Source: Flavobacterium sp.
Lineage (GTDB): Bacteria; Bacteroidota; Bacteroidia; Flavobacteriales; Flavobacteriaceae
DNA: 64,000 bases
Reading direction: 5' to 3'
Assembly (NCBI RefSeq): GCF_027533505.1
Contig: NZ_JAPZUB010000047.1
Location: 1 to 64,000 of the forward strand
The position numbers were made by a program, and so were the translations under genes. The first letter of the stretch is position 1, and the number at the start of each line of letters is the position of its first letter. Shown here piece by piece: positions 53,240 through 62,582 of this stretch. The notes under the pieces are model-generated. The model ran no database searches and had not been told where the DNA came from. It saw only the letters and a program-made list of their open reading frames with translations.

Positions 53240-53707
53240 ATGATCGAAATTGAACGTAAATTCCTAGTGCGAAACGAGCAATTCAAAGCCGAAAGTCGGG
53301 CCGCTATTCCGATTGCCCAAGGCTACCTCTCTTCTGTTCCTGAACGAACCGTACGGGTGCGCATTAAAGGAAATCAAGGATTTTTAACCATCAAAGGAAA
53401 AAGCAGTGCCTCGGGTGCCAGTCGGTTGGAATGGGAAAAGGAGATTACGGTAGCCGAAGCGCAATTGCTTTTGCCGTTGTGTGAAAAAGGAACGATACAA
53501 AAAACCCGATACGAAGTGGTATCGGGGCAACATATTATTGAAGTGGATGTTTTTGAGGGTGAAAATGCCGGACTTATACTCGCTGAGATTGAACTGCAAT
53601 CGGAAAACGAAACCTACCTAAAACCCGAATGGCTAGGCGAAGAAGTGACGCACGATAAACGGTATTACAACGCCTATCTATCGCAACATCCTTTTCAATT
53701 ATGGTGA
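53240..53707 (+). CDS. CYTH domain protein (triphosphate tunnel enzyme)
   Basis: A 155-residue protein with the CYTH signature EIERKFLV at the N-terminus, [26 protein letters not shown] and KTRYEV. These residues line a tunnel that binds triphosphates and metal, as in inorganic triphosphatases. The exact substrate is unknown. The ATG at 53240 gives the usual start MIEIERKF; a TTG 21 bp upstream is rejected. The last 9 bp overlap the convergent rlpA-like gene. Confidence 0.92.
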   Translation: MIEIERKFLVRNEQFKAESRAAIPIAQGYLSSVPERTVRVRIKGNQGFLTIKGKSSASGASRLEWEKEITVAEAQLLLPLCEKGTIQKTRYEVVSGQHIIEVDVFEGENAGLILAEIELQSENETYLKPEWLGEEVTHDKRYYNAYLSQHPFQLW

Positions 53708-54205
53708 TTTCTTCTCGACTTCAATCACTTCGAGGGTAACGGTAGCCGAACCGGAATTTCGAGATCCCGAAATCAAGAAAAAAGCGCGTTTAGACAAGTC
53801 GATTTCTCGACCACGAGCAAACGGACCTCGATCGGTAATTTCAACAATAACCGTTTTCCCATTGGCTTCATTGGTAACCCGAACCAAGGTCCCCAAAGGT
53901 AATTTTTTGTGCGCCGCGGTGAGTTTGTTGCGATCATAGCGCTTCCCACTAGCCGTTTTGCGGCCATGAAAACGATCAGAATAATACGAGGCGTGCGCTT
54001 TCTTTTTAAAAAGCTTAAACTTCCCGTTGACTACGGGTAAAGTATCGGTTACAGGGACATCCGTTGGTACTTTTTCTTTCTTGACGGTATCATTTTTTTG
54101 CTTTTTTAATTCGGGATTCACCGTATTTTGAGCCAAAAATGAGGTACTAAAGAAAAGACCTATGCCGAGCGTAATCCCGTAAATAAGTATTGATTTTGTG
54201 CGCAT
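53699..54205 (-). CDS. RlpA-like septal ring lytic transglycosylase family protein
   Basis: A 168-residue exported protein with a signal peptide ([20 protein letters not shown]), a Lys-rich linker and a double-psi beta-barrel of the RlpA family ([48 protein letters not shown]). RlpA enzymes cleave stem-peptide-free peptidoglycan at the septum. The SPOR domain of larger members is absent. The ATG at 54203-54205 is chosen. The 3' end overlaps the CYTH gene by 9 bp tail to tail. Confidence 0.9.
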   Translation of the reverse strand: MRTKSILIYGITLGIGLFFSTSFLAQNTVNPELKKQKNDTVKKEKVPTDVPVTDTLPVVNGKFKLFKKKAHASYYSDRFHGRKTASGKRYDRNKLTAAHKKLPLGTLVRVTNEANGKTVIVEITDRGPFARGREIDLSKRAFFLISGSRNSGSATVTLEVIEVEKKSP

Positions 54206-54279
54206 GTGACTTGTTTTTGGGCGATTCAAGACTTCTATAGCTTAAAATCTTGCCATCGATTACATTCTAAACGGTTGCC

Positions 54280-54744
54280 TTACAACCAAAGTTTCCAAGG
54301 AATACGCGATAAAATCAACACCAATCCCAAGGTATAGAAAATGGCGAATTTTTTAAACTTAACGCCCGATTCCGTGGCTTTTTTGTGGGTTGACCAGCCT
54401 ACGGTAATCAACACAATCGCTATAATATTGGTCAACGGATGCTCTAAAGACGTTAAACGCGCCTCCGCATTAGACATATCGCCTAACAAGGCTTTTCCTA
54501 GGGGAGATATAAAATACAACACCAACCCAACCAACAATTGCACGTGTGAAGCAATCAACGTAAACAATCCGATTTTGCGGTCGCGTGCTGAAAATGCTCT
54601 TCCCGAACTAAGGCCCATTACGGCGTTAATCGCGGTGAAAACCAATAAGGCTAAGACAATATAAGCCCACCCAGAGTGGAACTTTTGTATAAATTCGTAC
54701 TTACATTTTAGTTTTAGTGGATAACAAAAATAGGCAAAAACCAT
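54280..54744 (-). CDS. Four-helix membrane protein of unknown function, start uncertain
   Basis: About 150 residues with four transmembrane helices (YIVLALLVFTAINAVMG, LFTLIASHVQLLVGLVLYF, NIIAIVLITVGWS, IFYTLGLVLILSRI). It resembles a small flavobacterial integral membrane family that begins (M)YEFIQKFHSGWAY. Here the expected start codon is displaced: ATG at 54704-54706 is followed directly by TAA, and removing four bases would restore ATG-TAC-GAA. An in-frame ATG at 54744 gives an 18-residue leader and is annotated. The gene follows the pgi terminator, so it needs its own promoter. Confidence 0.6.
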   Translation of the reverse strand: MVFAYFCYPLKLKCKYEFIQKFHSGWAYIVLALLVFTAINAVMGLSSGRAFSARDRKIGLFTLIASHVQLLVGLVLYFISPLGKALLGDMSNAEARLTSLEHPLTNIIAIVLITVGWSTHKKATESGVKFKKFAIFYTLGLVLILSRIPWKLWL

Positions 54745-54777
54745 AAAAAAACCGCACCCTCCTTGGAGAATACGGTT
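54745..54777 (-). terminator. Intrinsic terminator of pgi
   Basis: Minus-strand hairpin with 13 paired positions including G-U pairs (AACCGTATTCTCC with GGAGGGTGCGGTT) and a 2-nt loop, followed by seven T. It begins 25 bp after the pgi stop. Confidence 0.75.
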
Positions 54778-54801
54778 ATTTATCATGAAATTATACTTCT
54801 T

Positions 54802-56445
54802 TTAGCGGTTCTTTAAGAAATGTTTCAGCAAGAAGGTGGTCGAACTGTCATGGGTTTTTACCTGTTGCGATTCGATTTCATCCAAAATTGAATTGGCCAA
54901 CTGTTTCCCGAGTTCTACTCCCCATTGATCATAACTGAAAATATTCCACACAACGCCTTGAACAAAAATCTTATGCTCATACAACGCGATTAATTTTCCT
55001 AATGAGGCTGGGGTTAACTGCTGAATAAGAAGGGTATTGGTAGGACGGTCACCCGAAAACACTTTAAACGGTTTCAAAAAGGCAGCTTTGTCACCCGAAA
55101 TCCCTTGTTGTGCAAACTCGGTCAAAACTTGTTCCTCCGTTTTTCCATTGAGCAACGCTTCAGTTTGGGCAAAAAAGTTGGACATCAATTTATCATGATG
55201 GTTTTGATCGCCGTGCAAGGCTTTGACAAAACCAATAAAATCGGTTGGAATTAACTTGGTTCCTTGATGAATCAATTGAAAAAAGGCATGCTGCGAATTC
55301 GTACCGGGTTCCCCCCAAATGATGGTTCCCGTTTGGTAATTGACCGGATTTCCATCACGACCAATACTTTTCCCGTTGCTCTCCATAATCCCTTGTTGCA
55401 AGTAGGAAGCAAGTTTCTGTAAGTATTGGGTATACGGTATCAACGCTTCACTTTCGGCCCCGTAAAAATTATTGTACCAAATGCTCAACAGCGCAAGTAC
55501 TACCGGAATATTTTGATCGAATGGAGTGGTTCTAAAATGCGTATCCATGGCATGCGCCCCCGATAACAGTTGATCAAAATGCTCGTATCCCACAGCCAAG
55601 GCGATAGACAGTCCCACAGCACTCCACAACGAAAAACGACCTCCAACCCAATCCCACATCGGGAAAATATTCTCCGGATGGATTCCAAAAGCCGTTACCC
55701 GTTGAATATTGGTGGACACCGCTACAAAATGACGGGCCACATCTTCAGGCTGGGCCGATTGCAAAAACCAATGGCGAATGGTTTCCGAATTGGTGAGGGT
55801 TTCTTGTGTGGTAAACGTTTTGGAAACAATTACAAACAAGGTTGTTTCGGGATTGATTTTTTTCAAAACTTCTTGCACATGATCGCCATCCACATTAGAC
55901 ACAAAATGGACGTTCAAGTGGTTTTTGTAAAACTGCAAGGCTTCTACCACCATGGCCGGACCCAAATCAGAGCCTCCAATACCAATATTGACTACATCGG
56001 TAATCGATTTTCCCGTATACCCTTTGTGCGTTCCCGATATAATCGCGTCGGCAAAGGTTTTGATGCGCTGTTTGACGGCATAAATTTCGGGTATTACATT
56101 TTGACCTTCAACCATAACCGAAGCTGAGGCTGGATTGCGCAATGCCGTATGCAATACCGCTCGTTGTTCCGTTTGGTTGATTAAATCCCCTTCAAAATAA
56201 GCGGCAATGGCTTCTTTGAGTTGCACTGCGTCAGCGAGCTCCAACAAATACTGTAGTGTTTCACGGGTAATAGCATTTTTGGAATAATCGACCAAAAAGT
56301 CTTCCCATTGAATATGAAATGTATGCGCGCGATCGGGTTGTTCCGCAAACAACGTTTTGATCGATTGCTGCTGCATGAAATCGTAATGCGATTGTAACTT
56401 TGCCCAGGCAGCGGTGTGCGTTGGATTAATTGCTTGTAATGCCAT
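54802..56445 (-). CDS. pgi: Glucose-6-phosphate isomerase
   Basis: A 547-residue glycolytic enzyme interconverting glucose 6-phosphate and fructose 6-phosphate. Family signatures are present: [48 protein letters not shown] and, near the C-terminus, [15 protein letters not shown]. Full length. The ATG at 56443-56445 ([11 protein letters not shown]) is used because a TAnnTTTG element at 56464-56471 rules out the longer reading. Confidence 0.97.
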   Translation of the reverse strand: MALQAINPTHTAAWAKLQSHYDFMQQQSIKTLFAEQPDRAHTFHIQWEDFLVDYSKNAITRETLQYLLELADAVQLKEAIAAYFEGDLINQTEQRAVLHTALRNPASASVMVEGQNVIPEIYAVKQRIKTFADAIISGTHKGYTGKSITDVVNIGIGGSDLGPAMVVEALQFYKNHLNVHFVSNVDGDHVQEVLKKINPETTLFVIVSKTFTTQETLTNSETIRHWFLQSAQPEDVARHFVAVSTNIQRVTAFGIHPENIFPMWDWVGGRFSLWSAVGLSIALAVGYEHFDQLLSGAHAMDTHFRTTPFDQNIPVVLALLSIWYNNFYGAESEALIPYTQYLQKLASYLQQGIMESNGKSIGRDGNPVNYQTGTIIWGEPGTNSQHAFFQLIHQGTKLIPTDFIGFVKALHGDQNHHDKLMSNFFAQTEALLNGKTEEQVLTEFAQQGISGDKAAFLKPFKVFSGDRPTNTLLIQQLTPASLGKLIALYEHKIFVQGVVWNIFSYDQWGVELGKQLANSILDEIESQQVKTHDSSTTFLLKHFLKNR

Positions 56446-56463
56446 AAGAGATTTTTTGCCCGA

Positions 56464-56471
56464 CAAAATTA
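56464..56471 (-). promoter_or_regulatory. Promoter -7 element of pgi
   Basis: TAATTTTG on the minus strand, 18 bp before the pgi ATG. It decides the start codon. Confidence 0.5.
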
Positions 56472-56554
56472 ACTAAAATAATAGGGGAAAAATCGTTAAA
56501 GTCTTTCAAAAAAGGGAACGGTAAGGTTAAGAAATCGTTTTCGTTGGAAAAAAA

Positions 56555-57793
56555 TTAACGTCCTTTGAAAACCACTTGGGCCACACTATCCAATTCGCGC
56601 TTCAACGGACGCATTTGTTCCTTAAATCGCGGCAAATTCCTTCCTTCCATAGGTTGCGCGTTGGGCAGTTGTATGCGAAGTGGATCGACCTGTACGCCAT
56701 TTTTCCAAAAACGGTAACACACATGCGGTCCTGTTGCTAAGCCGGTACTGCCCACTTTTCCAATCACATCCCCTTGCTTTACCCGCTGGCCCCGTCGCAC
56801 CAAGATGCGCGACATGTGAAGGTATTGGGTAGCATAGGTTCGGTCGTGTTTGACTTTGACAAAATTCCCATTTCCGGCGGTGTATCCTGCTTGCTCGACA
56901 ACCCCCGAAGCGGTCGTCATAATCGGTGTACCGGTGGGAGCCGCGTAATCGGTGCCGTTATGTGCTTTCCAACGCAATTGCACAGGATGGAACCTACTTT
57001 TGGAAAAACGCGACGTGATATGAATATACTTCAGCGGCGCTTTGAGGAAGAAATTCTTAAGTGCTTTTCCGTTTTCATCATAATAATCGGTGCGTCCTTT
57101 GCGCTCTTGTTGAAAAGGGAAAGCATAGATTTTGTCGCCTTTGTATTCAAAAAAAGCACAGCGCAAACTGTCGACTCCATCATAAATCGTATCGTTAATA
57201 TAGCGCTCGGTAAAACTAACGGCAAAACGGTCTCCTTTTTTCAGTTTAAAAAAGTCAATCGACCACGCGTATACTTTTAGCAATTTATTGGATAACGAAG
57301 GGTCGACTTTCATCCCGCGTAAGGTGGTGGAAAGCGAGCCGTCTAATTTTCCGGCAATTGTGCGAACTTTAAACGTAAGCGGACGTGATTTTTTGTAGCC
57401 AACAATGGAATCGGTTAAATCAACCAAATAGTAATCGATTTTGTTGGGTTGGTAAATGAGATACTGTAGTTTGTGGTACTTGTCTTTGGAGCGTAAACAA
57501 ATGTAGGGTTTCATAAACCGCACAGAAGTAGGAAAAGAATCCTTAACCTTGGCGATAATCTCAGCCGGTTTGCGTCCGTTAAGGTTTTGCTTTTTTAAGA
57601 TGCGCTCAAAAGTATCTTGGCTACGAATCGTATCAAAATGGACATTAAAATCGTCAAAATTGAACCCGAAATCCACCAAAGGTTTCCGCGGCTCCATGGG
57701 TTCAATAACGTATTCCTCTGTTTTTTGGGAACAGGAAAACAAGAGCCAAAAGAACCCAAAAAGAGCTAGTATGTTTAGCGATGCCCTTCTCAT
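56555..57793 (-). CDS. M23 family peptidoglycan metallopeptidase, lipoprotein
   Basis: A 412-residue lipoprotein (lipobox WLLFSC) with a long N-terminal region including an OapA/LysM-like part (FERILKKQNLNG, FFKLKKGDRFAVSF) and a C-terminal M23 domain. The zinc ligands HNGTDYAAP (HxxxD) are present, as is LHMSR. The usual final HxH is GPHVCYRFW, so the second His is Cys, a variant I have seen in other Bacteroidota. It should cleave cell-wall cross-links. The start overlaps the tryptophan dioxygenase stop by 4 bp (ATGA). Confidence 0.9.
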   Translation of the reverse strand: MRRASLNILALFGFFWLLFSCSQKTEEYVIEPMEPRKPLVDFGFNFDDFNVHFDTIRSQDTFERILKKQNLNGRKPAEIIAKVKDSFPTSVRFMKPYICLRSKDKYHKLQYLIYQPNKIDYYLVDLTDSIVGYKKSRPLTFKVRTIAGKLDGSLSTTLRGMKVDPSLSNKLLKVYAWSIDFFKLKKGDRFAVSFTERYINDTIYDGVDSLRCAFFEYKGDKIYAFPFQQERKGRTDYYDENGKALKNFFLKAPLKYIHITSRFSKSRFHPVQLRWKAHNGTDYAAPTGTPIMTTASGVVEQAGYTAGNGNFVKVKHDRTYATQYLHMSRILVRRGQRVKQGDVIGKVGSTGLATGPHVCYRFWKNGVQVDPLRIQLPNAQPMEGRNLPRFKEQMRPLKRELDSVAQVVFKGR

Positions 57794-58722
57794 TCGCAAT
57801 CCTCTCCCCAATGTTTTAATTCGGTTTCACTCCACAATTCAGGGAAGAAAATACGACGTTGGTATTTGGGATGCATGTATTTTTTCCAATCACTACCTCC
57901 AGTCGCTTCCCCATTCCCTTGTCCGCTTTCAATGTATTTGCGAGCGGCATTGTAATGGCCCATTACCCAAGTGATGTTTACGGTACGGTCATAATGACGC
58001 ATGGCGGCAATGAGTTCGGGATTTTGCCGATCGGACGCTGGAAGTTGTGAAAACTTTTGCCATAGGTTAATCGTATTGTATTCCTCCATAAACCGAAGGA
58101 ATTCGGCATCATACTTTTGCTCAAACGCTTGAATCAAGTAATTTTTGGTTCCGGTTCGATGGTCTTTTCCCGCGGCTTGCCAATACAAATGTTCTAAGGC
58201 ATGACGGTAAGGCGTATTGCGGTCGATAGTTGCTCGAAAACGGTAGTCAATTAAATTGATCAAATCCGTGGATGCAAATTCAATTTTGCGGTATTGCGCA
58301 CTTTGAAAGCCACTGGCAGGAGTCAAGGTGTTGCGAAACTTCATGTATTGCGCCACTTCCATGCCTTCGCCCATGATGTCAAAAGAGGTAGTTAACATGT
58401 CGAAGTAACGACTGATACGACGTAGTTTTTCGGTAAAAAAATCGGTCGTTAAGGTTTGCGCATGGCATACTTGATCGATTTCCCACAACACCATTTTAAA
58501 CAGTAACTCGTTAACTTGATGGTACATGATGAATACCATTTCGTCGGGGAGTGTAGTGCGTTGAATCTGCAAATTCAAAAGCGCATCGGTTTGAATATAG
58601 TCCCAATACGTGATGGGTTTCGCCCACAAAAGGCCTTCAAGATGGGTGTCGGTATTTTGATTTATTTTTTGGAATTTTTCATCCAAGGCATCAATCAAGG
58701 TAGGGGTTTGTTCGCTACTCAT
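57790..58722 (-). CDS. kynA: Tryptophan 2,3-dioxygenase
   Basis: A 310-residue heme enzyme that opens the indole ring of tryptophan to N-formylkynurenine, the first step of the kynurenine pathway. Family motifs include MVFIMYHQVNELLFKM, ISRYFDMLTTSFDIM, PASGFQSAQYRKIEF and GHYNAARKYIES. It sits in an ATGA chain between DUF3108 and M23 genes, which is an odd place for a catabolic enzyme. The later-step enzyme 3-hydroxyanthranilate dioxygenase is at 26987-27517. Kynurenine formamidase and monooxygenase are not in the window. Confidence 0.95.
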   Translation of the reverse strand: MSSEQTPTLIDALDEKFQKINQNTDTHLEGLLWAKPITYWDYIQTDALLNLQIQRTTLPDEMVFIMYHQVNELLFKMVLWEIDQVCHAQTLTTDFFTEKLRRISRYFDMLTTSFDIMGEGMEVAQYMKFRNTLTPASGFQSAQYRKIEFASTDLINLIDYRFRATIDRNTPYRHALEHLYWQAAGKDHRTGTKNYLIQAFEQKYDAEFLRFMEEYNTINLWQKFSQLPASDRQNPELIAAMRHYDRTVNITWVMGHYNAARKYIESGQGNGEATGGSDWKKYMHPKYQRRIFFPELWSETELKHWGEDCE

Positions 58723-59495
58723 TTTTTTACTTTAATTTCAAAAGGGTTGGCCAAGCCCTTAAAGGCATCTAAATCCGCTTTTAAGGAACCCACCATCAAA
58801 CTGGCTTTGATTCGTATCGGCACTTTATTGTCATCCGCCGAAATCCAAACCGTTAAACTTTCTTGTTCCTTAAAAACGCGACCCGTTTGCACCAAAGGTC
58901 GGAAAATCATACAAGGAACGGTGCCAAATTTAGTGTCTAAATCCTCACGACCTATAAATTTTAACCGAAACTTTGTGGTTTCGTTGTCAAAAAACATATC
59001 CACATTAATGGATTCGCCCACCTTTAGTTTGTCAACATTCGGATGGTTGCGAAGGTAATAAAAGGTAGAGACTATATCTTGCACTTGCTCGGGAGTCTCA
59101 AAAACCGCATTGGTATTGTTCTTATAATCTTTGACCAACACCGTATTTTTATCTTGATTGAAAAAACCTTCCTGATTTTTGGTATATCCTCCTTCGTCAA
59201 TTTTACGCACAAACTGATAGGGTTTCCCTGTGTTTTTATCAAAATACGATTCGTAATTGTCGTCTACTTTAAAAAACCATCGGGACATGCCTGTAGTATA
59301 TCCTTTGCCGACAGCATGAAACACTTTTTTGTTGTTGCGCGTGGATTCTTTAACTTCCAAGGTAGCATAACCCGCTGTCACTAAACCGTAGTGGATACGA
59401 AATTTGAACCATTCGCCCACATCAAAAGCCGAAGGACGCTCCATATCAAAGGAAACGGTAAACAATAAAAGACTGAGCAAAACAAGATTTTTCAT
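58719..59495 (-). CDS. DUF3108 domain protein, exported
   Basis: A 258-residue exported protein (signal LVLLSLLLFTVSFDM) of the DUF3108 family, a beta-rich periplasmic domain of unknown function (FKFRIHYGLVTAGYATLEVK, RWFFKVDDNYESYFDKNTG, LTVWISADDNKVPIRIKASL). First gene of a three-gene chain with kynA and the M23 peptidase, each joined by ATGA. The ATG at 59493-59495 gives the signal peptide; a longer TTG start would lie at the promoter. Confidence 0.88.
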   Translation of the reverse strand: MKNLVLLSLLLFTVSFDMERPSAFDVGEWFKFRIHYGLVTAGYATLEVKESTRNNKKVFHAVGKGYTTGMSRWFFKVDDNYESYFDKNTGKPYQFVRKIDEGGYTKNQEGFFNQDKNTVLVKDYKNNTNAVFETPEQVQDIVSTFYYLRNHPNVDKLKVGESINVDMFFDNETTKFRLKFIGREDLDTKFGTVPCMIFRPLVQTGRVFKEQESLTVWISADDNKVPIRIKASLMVGSLKADLDAFKGLANPFEIKVKK

Positions 59496-59534
59496 AATGA
59501 TCTGAAATTTATTTACCGCATACAATTACTGTTC

Positions 59535-59565
59535 CAAATGTAAAAAAACAAAAAAACCCAGCCAA
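59535..59565 (-). promoter_or_regulatory. Proximal promoter of the DUF3108-kynA-M23 operon
   Basis: On the minus strand TTG (59563-59565), 20 bp, then TACATTTG (59535-59542); the ATG follows 39 bp later. It overlaps the terminator at 59549-59583. Confidence 0.6.
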
Positions 59566-59583
59566 AAGTGACCGGGTTTTTAT
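59549..59583 (-). terminator. Intrinsic terminator between distal promoter and DUF3108 gene
   Basis: Minus-strand stem AAAAACCCGGTC / GGCTGGGTTTTT (12 pairs with G-U) followed by a T-rich run. It could end hppD transcripts or a short RNA from the promoter at 59668-59697. Confidence 0.7.
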
Positions 59584-59667
59584 GCTATTAACCAACCAAA
59601 AAACTATAAATTATGAAAAACGTAATTACTTTCAAAAGGAAACTACACCTTTCTTGTTTTCTGAGGT

Positions 59668-59697
59668 CAAAAGTACAGCCTATTTTTGAATAATCAA
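59668..59697 (-). promoter_or_regulatory. Distal promoter downstream of hppD
   Basis: TTG (59695-59697), 19 bp, then TACTTTTG (59668-59675) on the minus strand: a full match to the Bacteroidota consensus. It points into a 110-bp stretch that ends at a terminator. Confidence 0.65.
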
Positions 59698-59785
59698 CAA
59701 CAGAACGCCTACTTTAACAAATAATTATTAGAAACAACGACACTACAACGTTGTATTTTAACAATTATTCAACATTTTGAGGTTT

Positions 59786-60946
59786 TTATAGTGTGCCACG
59801 TAACGCTTGCTCGCGCTCAATGGATTCAAACAAGGCTTTGAAATTACCTGCACCGAATCCTTTGGCTCCCATACGTTGAATAATTTCAAAAAACAAGGTA
59901 GGACGGTCCTCTACGGGTTTGGTGAAAATTTGCAACAAATACCCTTCTTCATCCGCATCGACCAAAATGGATAAGGCTTGCAGGGCTTTGATGTCTTCTT
60001 TCATCACCTCCATATGTTTGCCCAAACGCGCGGGGATCTCATCATAATAGGCTTGTGGTGGAGGGGGTAAAAATTCGACCCCACGTGCCCGTAAGCCCGC
60101 TACGGTTTGAATGATATCATCGGTAGCGACCGCGATGTGCTGAACCCCTGGTCCTTCGTAAAAATCCAAATATTCTTCAATTTGCGATTTCTTTTTCCCT
60201 TCGGCGGGTTCGTTGATGGGGAACTTAATGCGTCCGTTGCCATTGGACATAACTTTACTCATCAACGCGGAGTATTCGGTGTGAATTTGCGAATCATCAA
60301 AGGATAGAAAGTTTTCAAATCCCATCACGTCTTCATACCACTTCACCCATTGGTTCATTTCACCCCAACCTACATTTCCTACCATGTGGTCGATGTATTT
60401 TAACCCAAGGGGCTCGGGATTGTAATCGGATTTCCAATCCATAAATCCAGGGAGGAAGGTTCCCGAATAGTTTTTACGTTCTACAAAAACATGTACGGTT
60501 TCGCCATAGGTGTAAATTCCTGAACGAACAACTTCGCCATGCGCGTCCTTTTCAACGGTAGGTTCCATAAACGAACGGGCGCCGCGTTTCGTGGTTTCTT
60601 CCCAAGCGGAACGAGCGTCTTCAACCCATAAAGCGACCACTTTTACGCCGTCACCGTGTTTGCGCAAATGATCGTTAATTGGCGATTCACTTGTTAATGG
60701 AGTCGTCAATACCAACCGAATTTTGCCTTGTTGCAATACATAGCTCACCGCATCTCGGGAGCCCGTTTCCAATCCTTTATAGGCCAACGATTGAAACCCA
60801 AAGGCTGTTTTGTAAAAATGAGCCGATTGTTTGGCGTTACCTACGTAAAATTCAACGTAATCGGTACCTAACAAGGGTAAAAAGTCTTGGGCCCCTTGAA
60901 AGATTTTTTCCAGTCCGTACTCTACGGATTTTATTTCTTTTGCCAT
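59786..60946 (-). CDS. hppD: 4-hydroxyphenylpyruvate dioxygenase
   Basis: A 386-residue Fe(II) enzyme converting 4-hydroxyphenylpyruvate to homogentisate in tyrosine catabolism. Two vicinal-oxygen-chelate domains are visible. Metal ligands are His in IDHMVGNV, His in VQHIAVATDD and Glu in TLFFEIIQRMG near the C-terminus. It is third in an operon with homogentisate dioxygenase and a CCC-motif membrane protein, giving two successive steps of the pathway. Confidence 0.96.
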   Translation of the reverse strand: MAKEIKSVEYGLEKIFQGAQDFLPLLGTDYVEFYVGNAKQSAHFYKTAFGFQSLAYKGLETGSRDAVSYVLQQGKIRLVLTTPLTSESPINDHLRKHGDGVKVVALWVEDARSAWEETTKRGARSFMEPTVEKDAHGEVVRSGIYTYGETVHVFVERKNYSGTFLPGFMDWKSDYNPEPLGLKYIDHMVGNVGWGEMNQWVKWYEDVMGFENFLSFDDSQIHTEYSALMSKVMSNGNGRIKFPINEPAEGKKKSQIEEYLDFYEGPGVQHIAVATDDIIQTVAGLRARGVEFLPPPPQAYYDEIPARLGKHMEVMKEDIKALQALSILVDADEEGYLLQIFTKPVEDRPTLFFEIIQRMGAKGFGAGNFKALFESIEREQALRGTL

Positions 60947-60958
60947 AAAAATTAAATG

Positions 60959-61420
60959 TTAAGGACGCGTTTTAGGAGCGGGTGTGGCTACGGTATCGGT
61001 TGAGGGGTGTTTAAATAAGGCATCGTCATATACCGAATCGTGCACTACTGAATCCTTTGCGCGCGTTGTGATTTGTTTGGTTTGTTGTATTAGGTTTTGG
61101 TTTGAAAATTTTTCAATGATGTCATAATCCAAAAAGAGGAAAAAGAAAGTGATCAAGAGTGCTAAAATCACATTGATGAGGGCACTAATCATGCAAACTA
61201 TTTTTCCTACTGAAACGATAGAGCGACTGCCTTCTGAATACTGCTGGGGATCGACGTCATAGAGCCGTAAACTTTTGCCGGCGAGCACCCATCCTACAAT
61301 AGCTAATCCCAAAGAAAAGGGAATTAAAAAGCCGCAGCAACACACAAAAAAGAGTATAAACAAACTGGTTACTCCCAGTATGAGCACTAACGGATCGGCG
61401 GGCAATCTATGATTGTGCAT
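60959..61420 (-). CDS. CCC-motif membrane protein
   Basis: A 153-residue membrane protein with two transmembrane segments (LVLILGVTSLFILFF-VCCCGF... and IVCMISALINVILALLITFFFLFL). It carries the triple-Cys motif FVCCCGF that names a Bacteroidota family, and a polar C-terminal tail. Function unknown. It is inserted between hmgA (4-bp gap) and hppD (12-bp gap). The ATG at 61418-61420 (MHNHRLPADP) is chosen over a TTG overlapping hmgA. Confidence 0.8.
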   Translation of the reverse strand: MHNHRLPADPLVLILGVTSLFILFFVCCCGFLIPFSLGLAIVGWVLAGKSLRLYDVDPQQYSEGSRSIVSVGKIVCMISALINVILALLITFFFLFLDYDIIEKFSNQNLIQQTKQITTRAKDSVVHDSVYDDALFKHPSTDTVATPAPKTRP

Positions 61421-61424
61421 CGTA

Positions 61425-62582
61425 TTATTCAAGCCAAGATTGGTAATATTTTTCATCCGCAATACGCATGGCTTCCTCGGTAACCATCAAGGGTTTGAAC
61501 GTATCGACCATGACCGCCAATTCAAGCGTTTCTTTTTTCCCAATACTGCGCTCAACAGCCCCTGGATGGGGTCCGTGAGGAATGCCCGCAGGATGTAGCG
61601 AAATATGTCCCGCTTCGACATCATTGCGGCTCATAAAATCACCATCGACGTAATACAATACCTCATCAGCATCGATATTGCTGTGGTTATAGGGTGCGGG
61701 AATCGACTCGGGATGGTAATCATAGAGGCGAGGCACAAACGAACAGATAACAAAAGCATCGGTTTCAAACGTTTGGTGTACTGGAGGAGGCATATGAATC
61801 CGTCCCGTTATGGGTTCAAAATCATGAATCGAGAACGCATACGGGTAATTGAACCCGTCATAGCCCACCACATCAAAGGGATGTGTGGCGTAAATCAATT
61901 CAAAAATCTCGTCTTTCTTCTTGATTTTCATCAAAAAATCACCTTTTTCATCATGGGTTTCCAAGGCATACGGACGACGAATATCACGCTCACAAAACGG
62001 AGCATGTTCGAGCAACTGACCAAACCAATTGCGGTATTGCTTGGGGGTATATACAGGACGATGGGACTCGACAATAAACAATCGGTTGTCGGGAGTGTCA
62101 AAATCCATTTGGTAGATCATTCCTCGGGGAATCACTAAATAATCGCCGTATTTAAAGTCCAAAATTCCCATCATCGTGCGCAGTTTTCCTGAACCTTTGT
62201 GGATAAAGATCACTTCGTCGGAATCGGTGTTTTTGTAAAAATAGGTCGTCATCGATGCACGGGGAGCGGCCAACACAATGTGACAATCGCTGTTGGTCAA
62301 GACGATTTTGCGGCTTTCCAAGAAATCATCCTCTGGTGTAACTTCAAATCCGCGGAGTCGATAGGATTGAATGTTATTGGCTTTCGCAATTTTGGGAGCA
62401 ACACTGTATTGCTGGCGAATTTCTTTGACTTGTGTGGGACGGTGTACATGGTACAAATTGGAATACATACCATCAAAGCCGATGGTGCCAAAAAGTTGCT
62501 CATAATACAAGTCGCCGTTGGGTTTGCGAAACTGAATGTGTCGCTTGTGCGGAGTGTCTCCTAATTTATGATAAATCGGCAT
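61425..62582 (-). CDS. hmgA: Homogentisate 1,2-dioxygenase
   Basis: A 385-residue iron enzyme opening the ring of homogentisate to maleylacetoacetate. Typical stretches are MPIYHKLGDTPHKRHIQFR, EVIFIHKGSG, GDYLVIPRGMIYQMDF and the C-terminal HPAGIPHGPHPGAVERS with metal-binding His residues. It acts directly after HppD, encoded in the same operon. The ATG at 62580-62582 matches relatives; an earlier ATG (62606) would add eight residues. Confidence 0.95.
   Translation of the reverse strand: MPIYHKLGDTPHKRHIQFRKPNGDLYYEQLFGTIGFDGMYSNLYHVHRPTQVKEIRQQYSVAPKIAKANNIQSYRLRGFEVTPEDDFLESRKIVLTNSDCHIVLAAPRASMTTYFYKNTDSDEVIFIHKGSGKLRTMMGILDFKYGDYLVIPRGMIYQMDFDTPDNRLFIVESHRPVYTPKQYRNWFGQLLEHAPFCERDIRRPYALETHDEKGDFLMKIKKKDEIFELIYATHPFDVVGYDGFNYPYAFSIHDFEPITGRIHMPPPVHQTFETDAFVICSFVPRLYDYHPESIPAPYNHSNIDADEVLYYVDGDFMSRNDVEAGHISLHPAGIPHGPHPGAVERSIGKKETLELAVMVDTFKPLMVTEEAMRIADEKYYQSWLE

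Noticed and set aside
59613..59693. 26-codon plus-strand small protein (MKNVITFKRK start) with A-rich leader
   Set aside because: The leader looks like flavobacterial translation starts, but the same bases form the distal minus-strand promoter and no plus-strand promoter or terminator was found.
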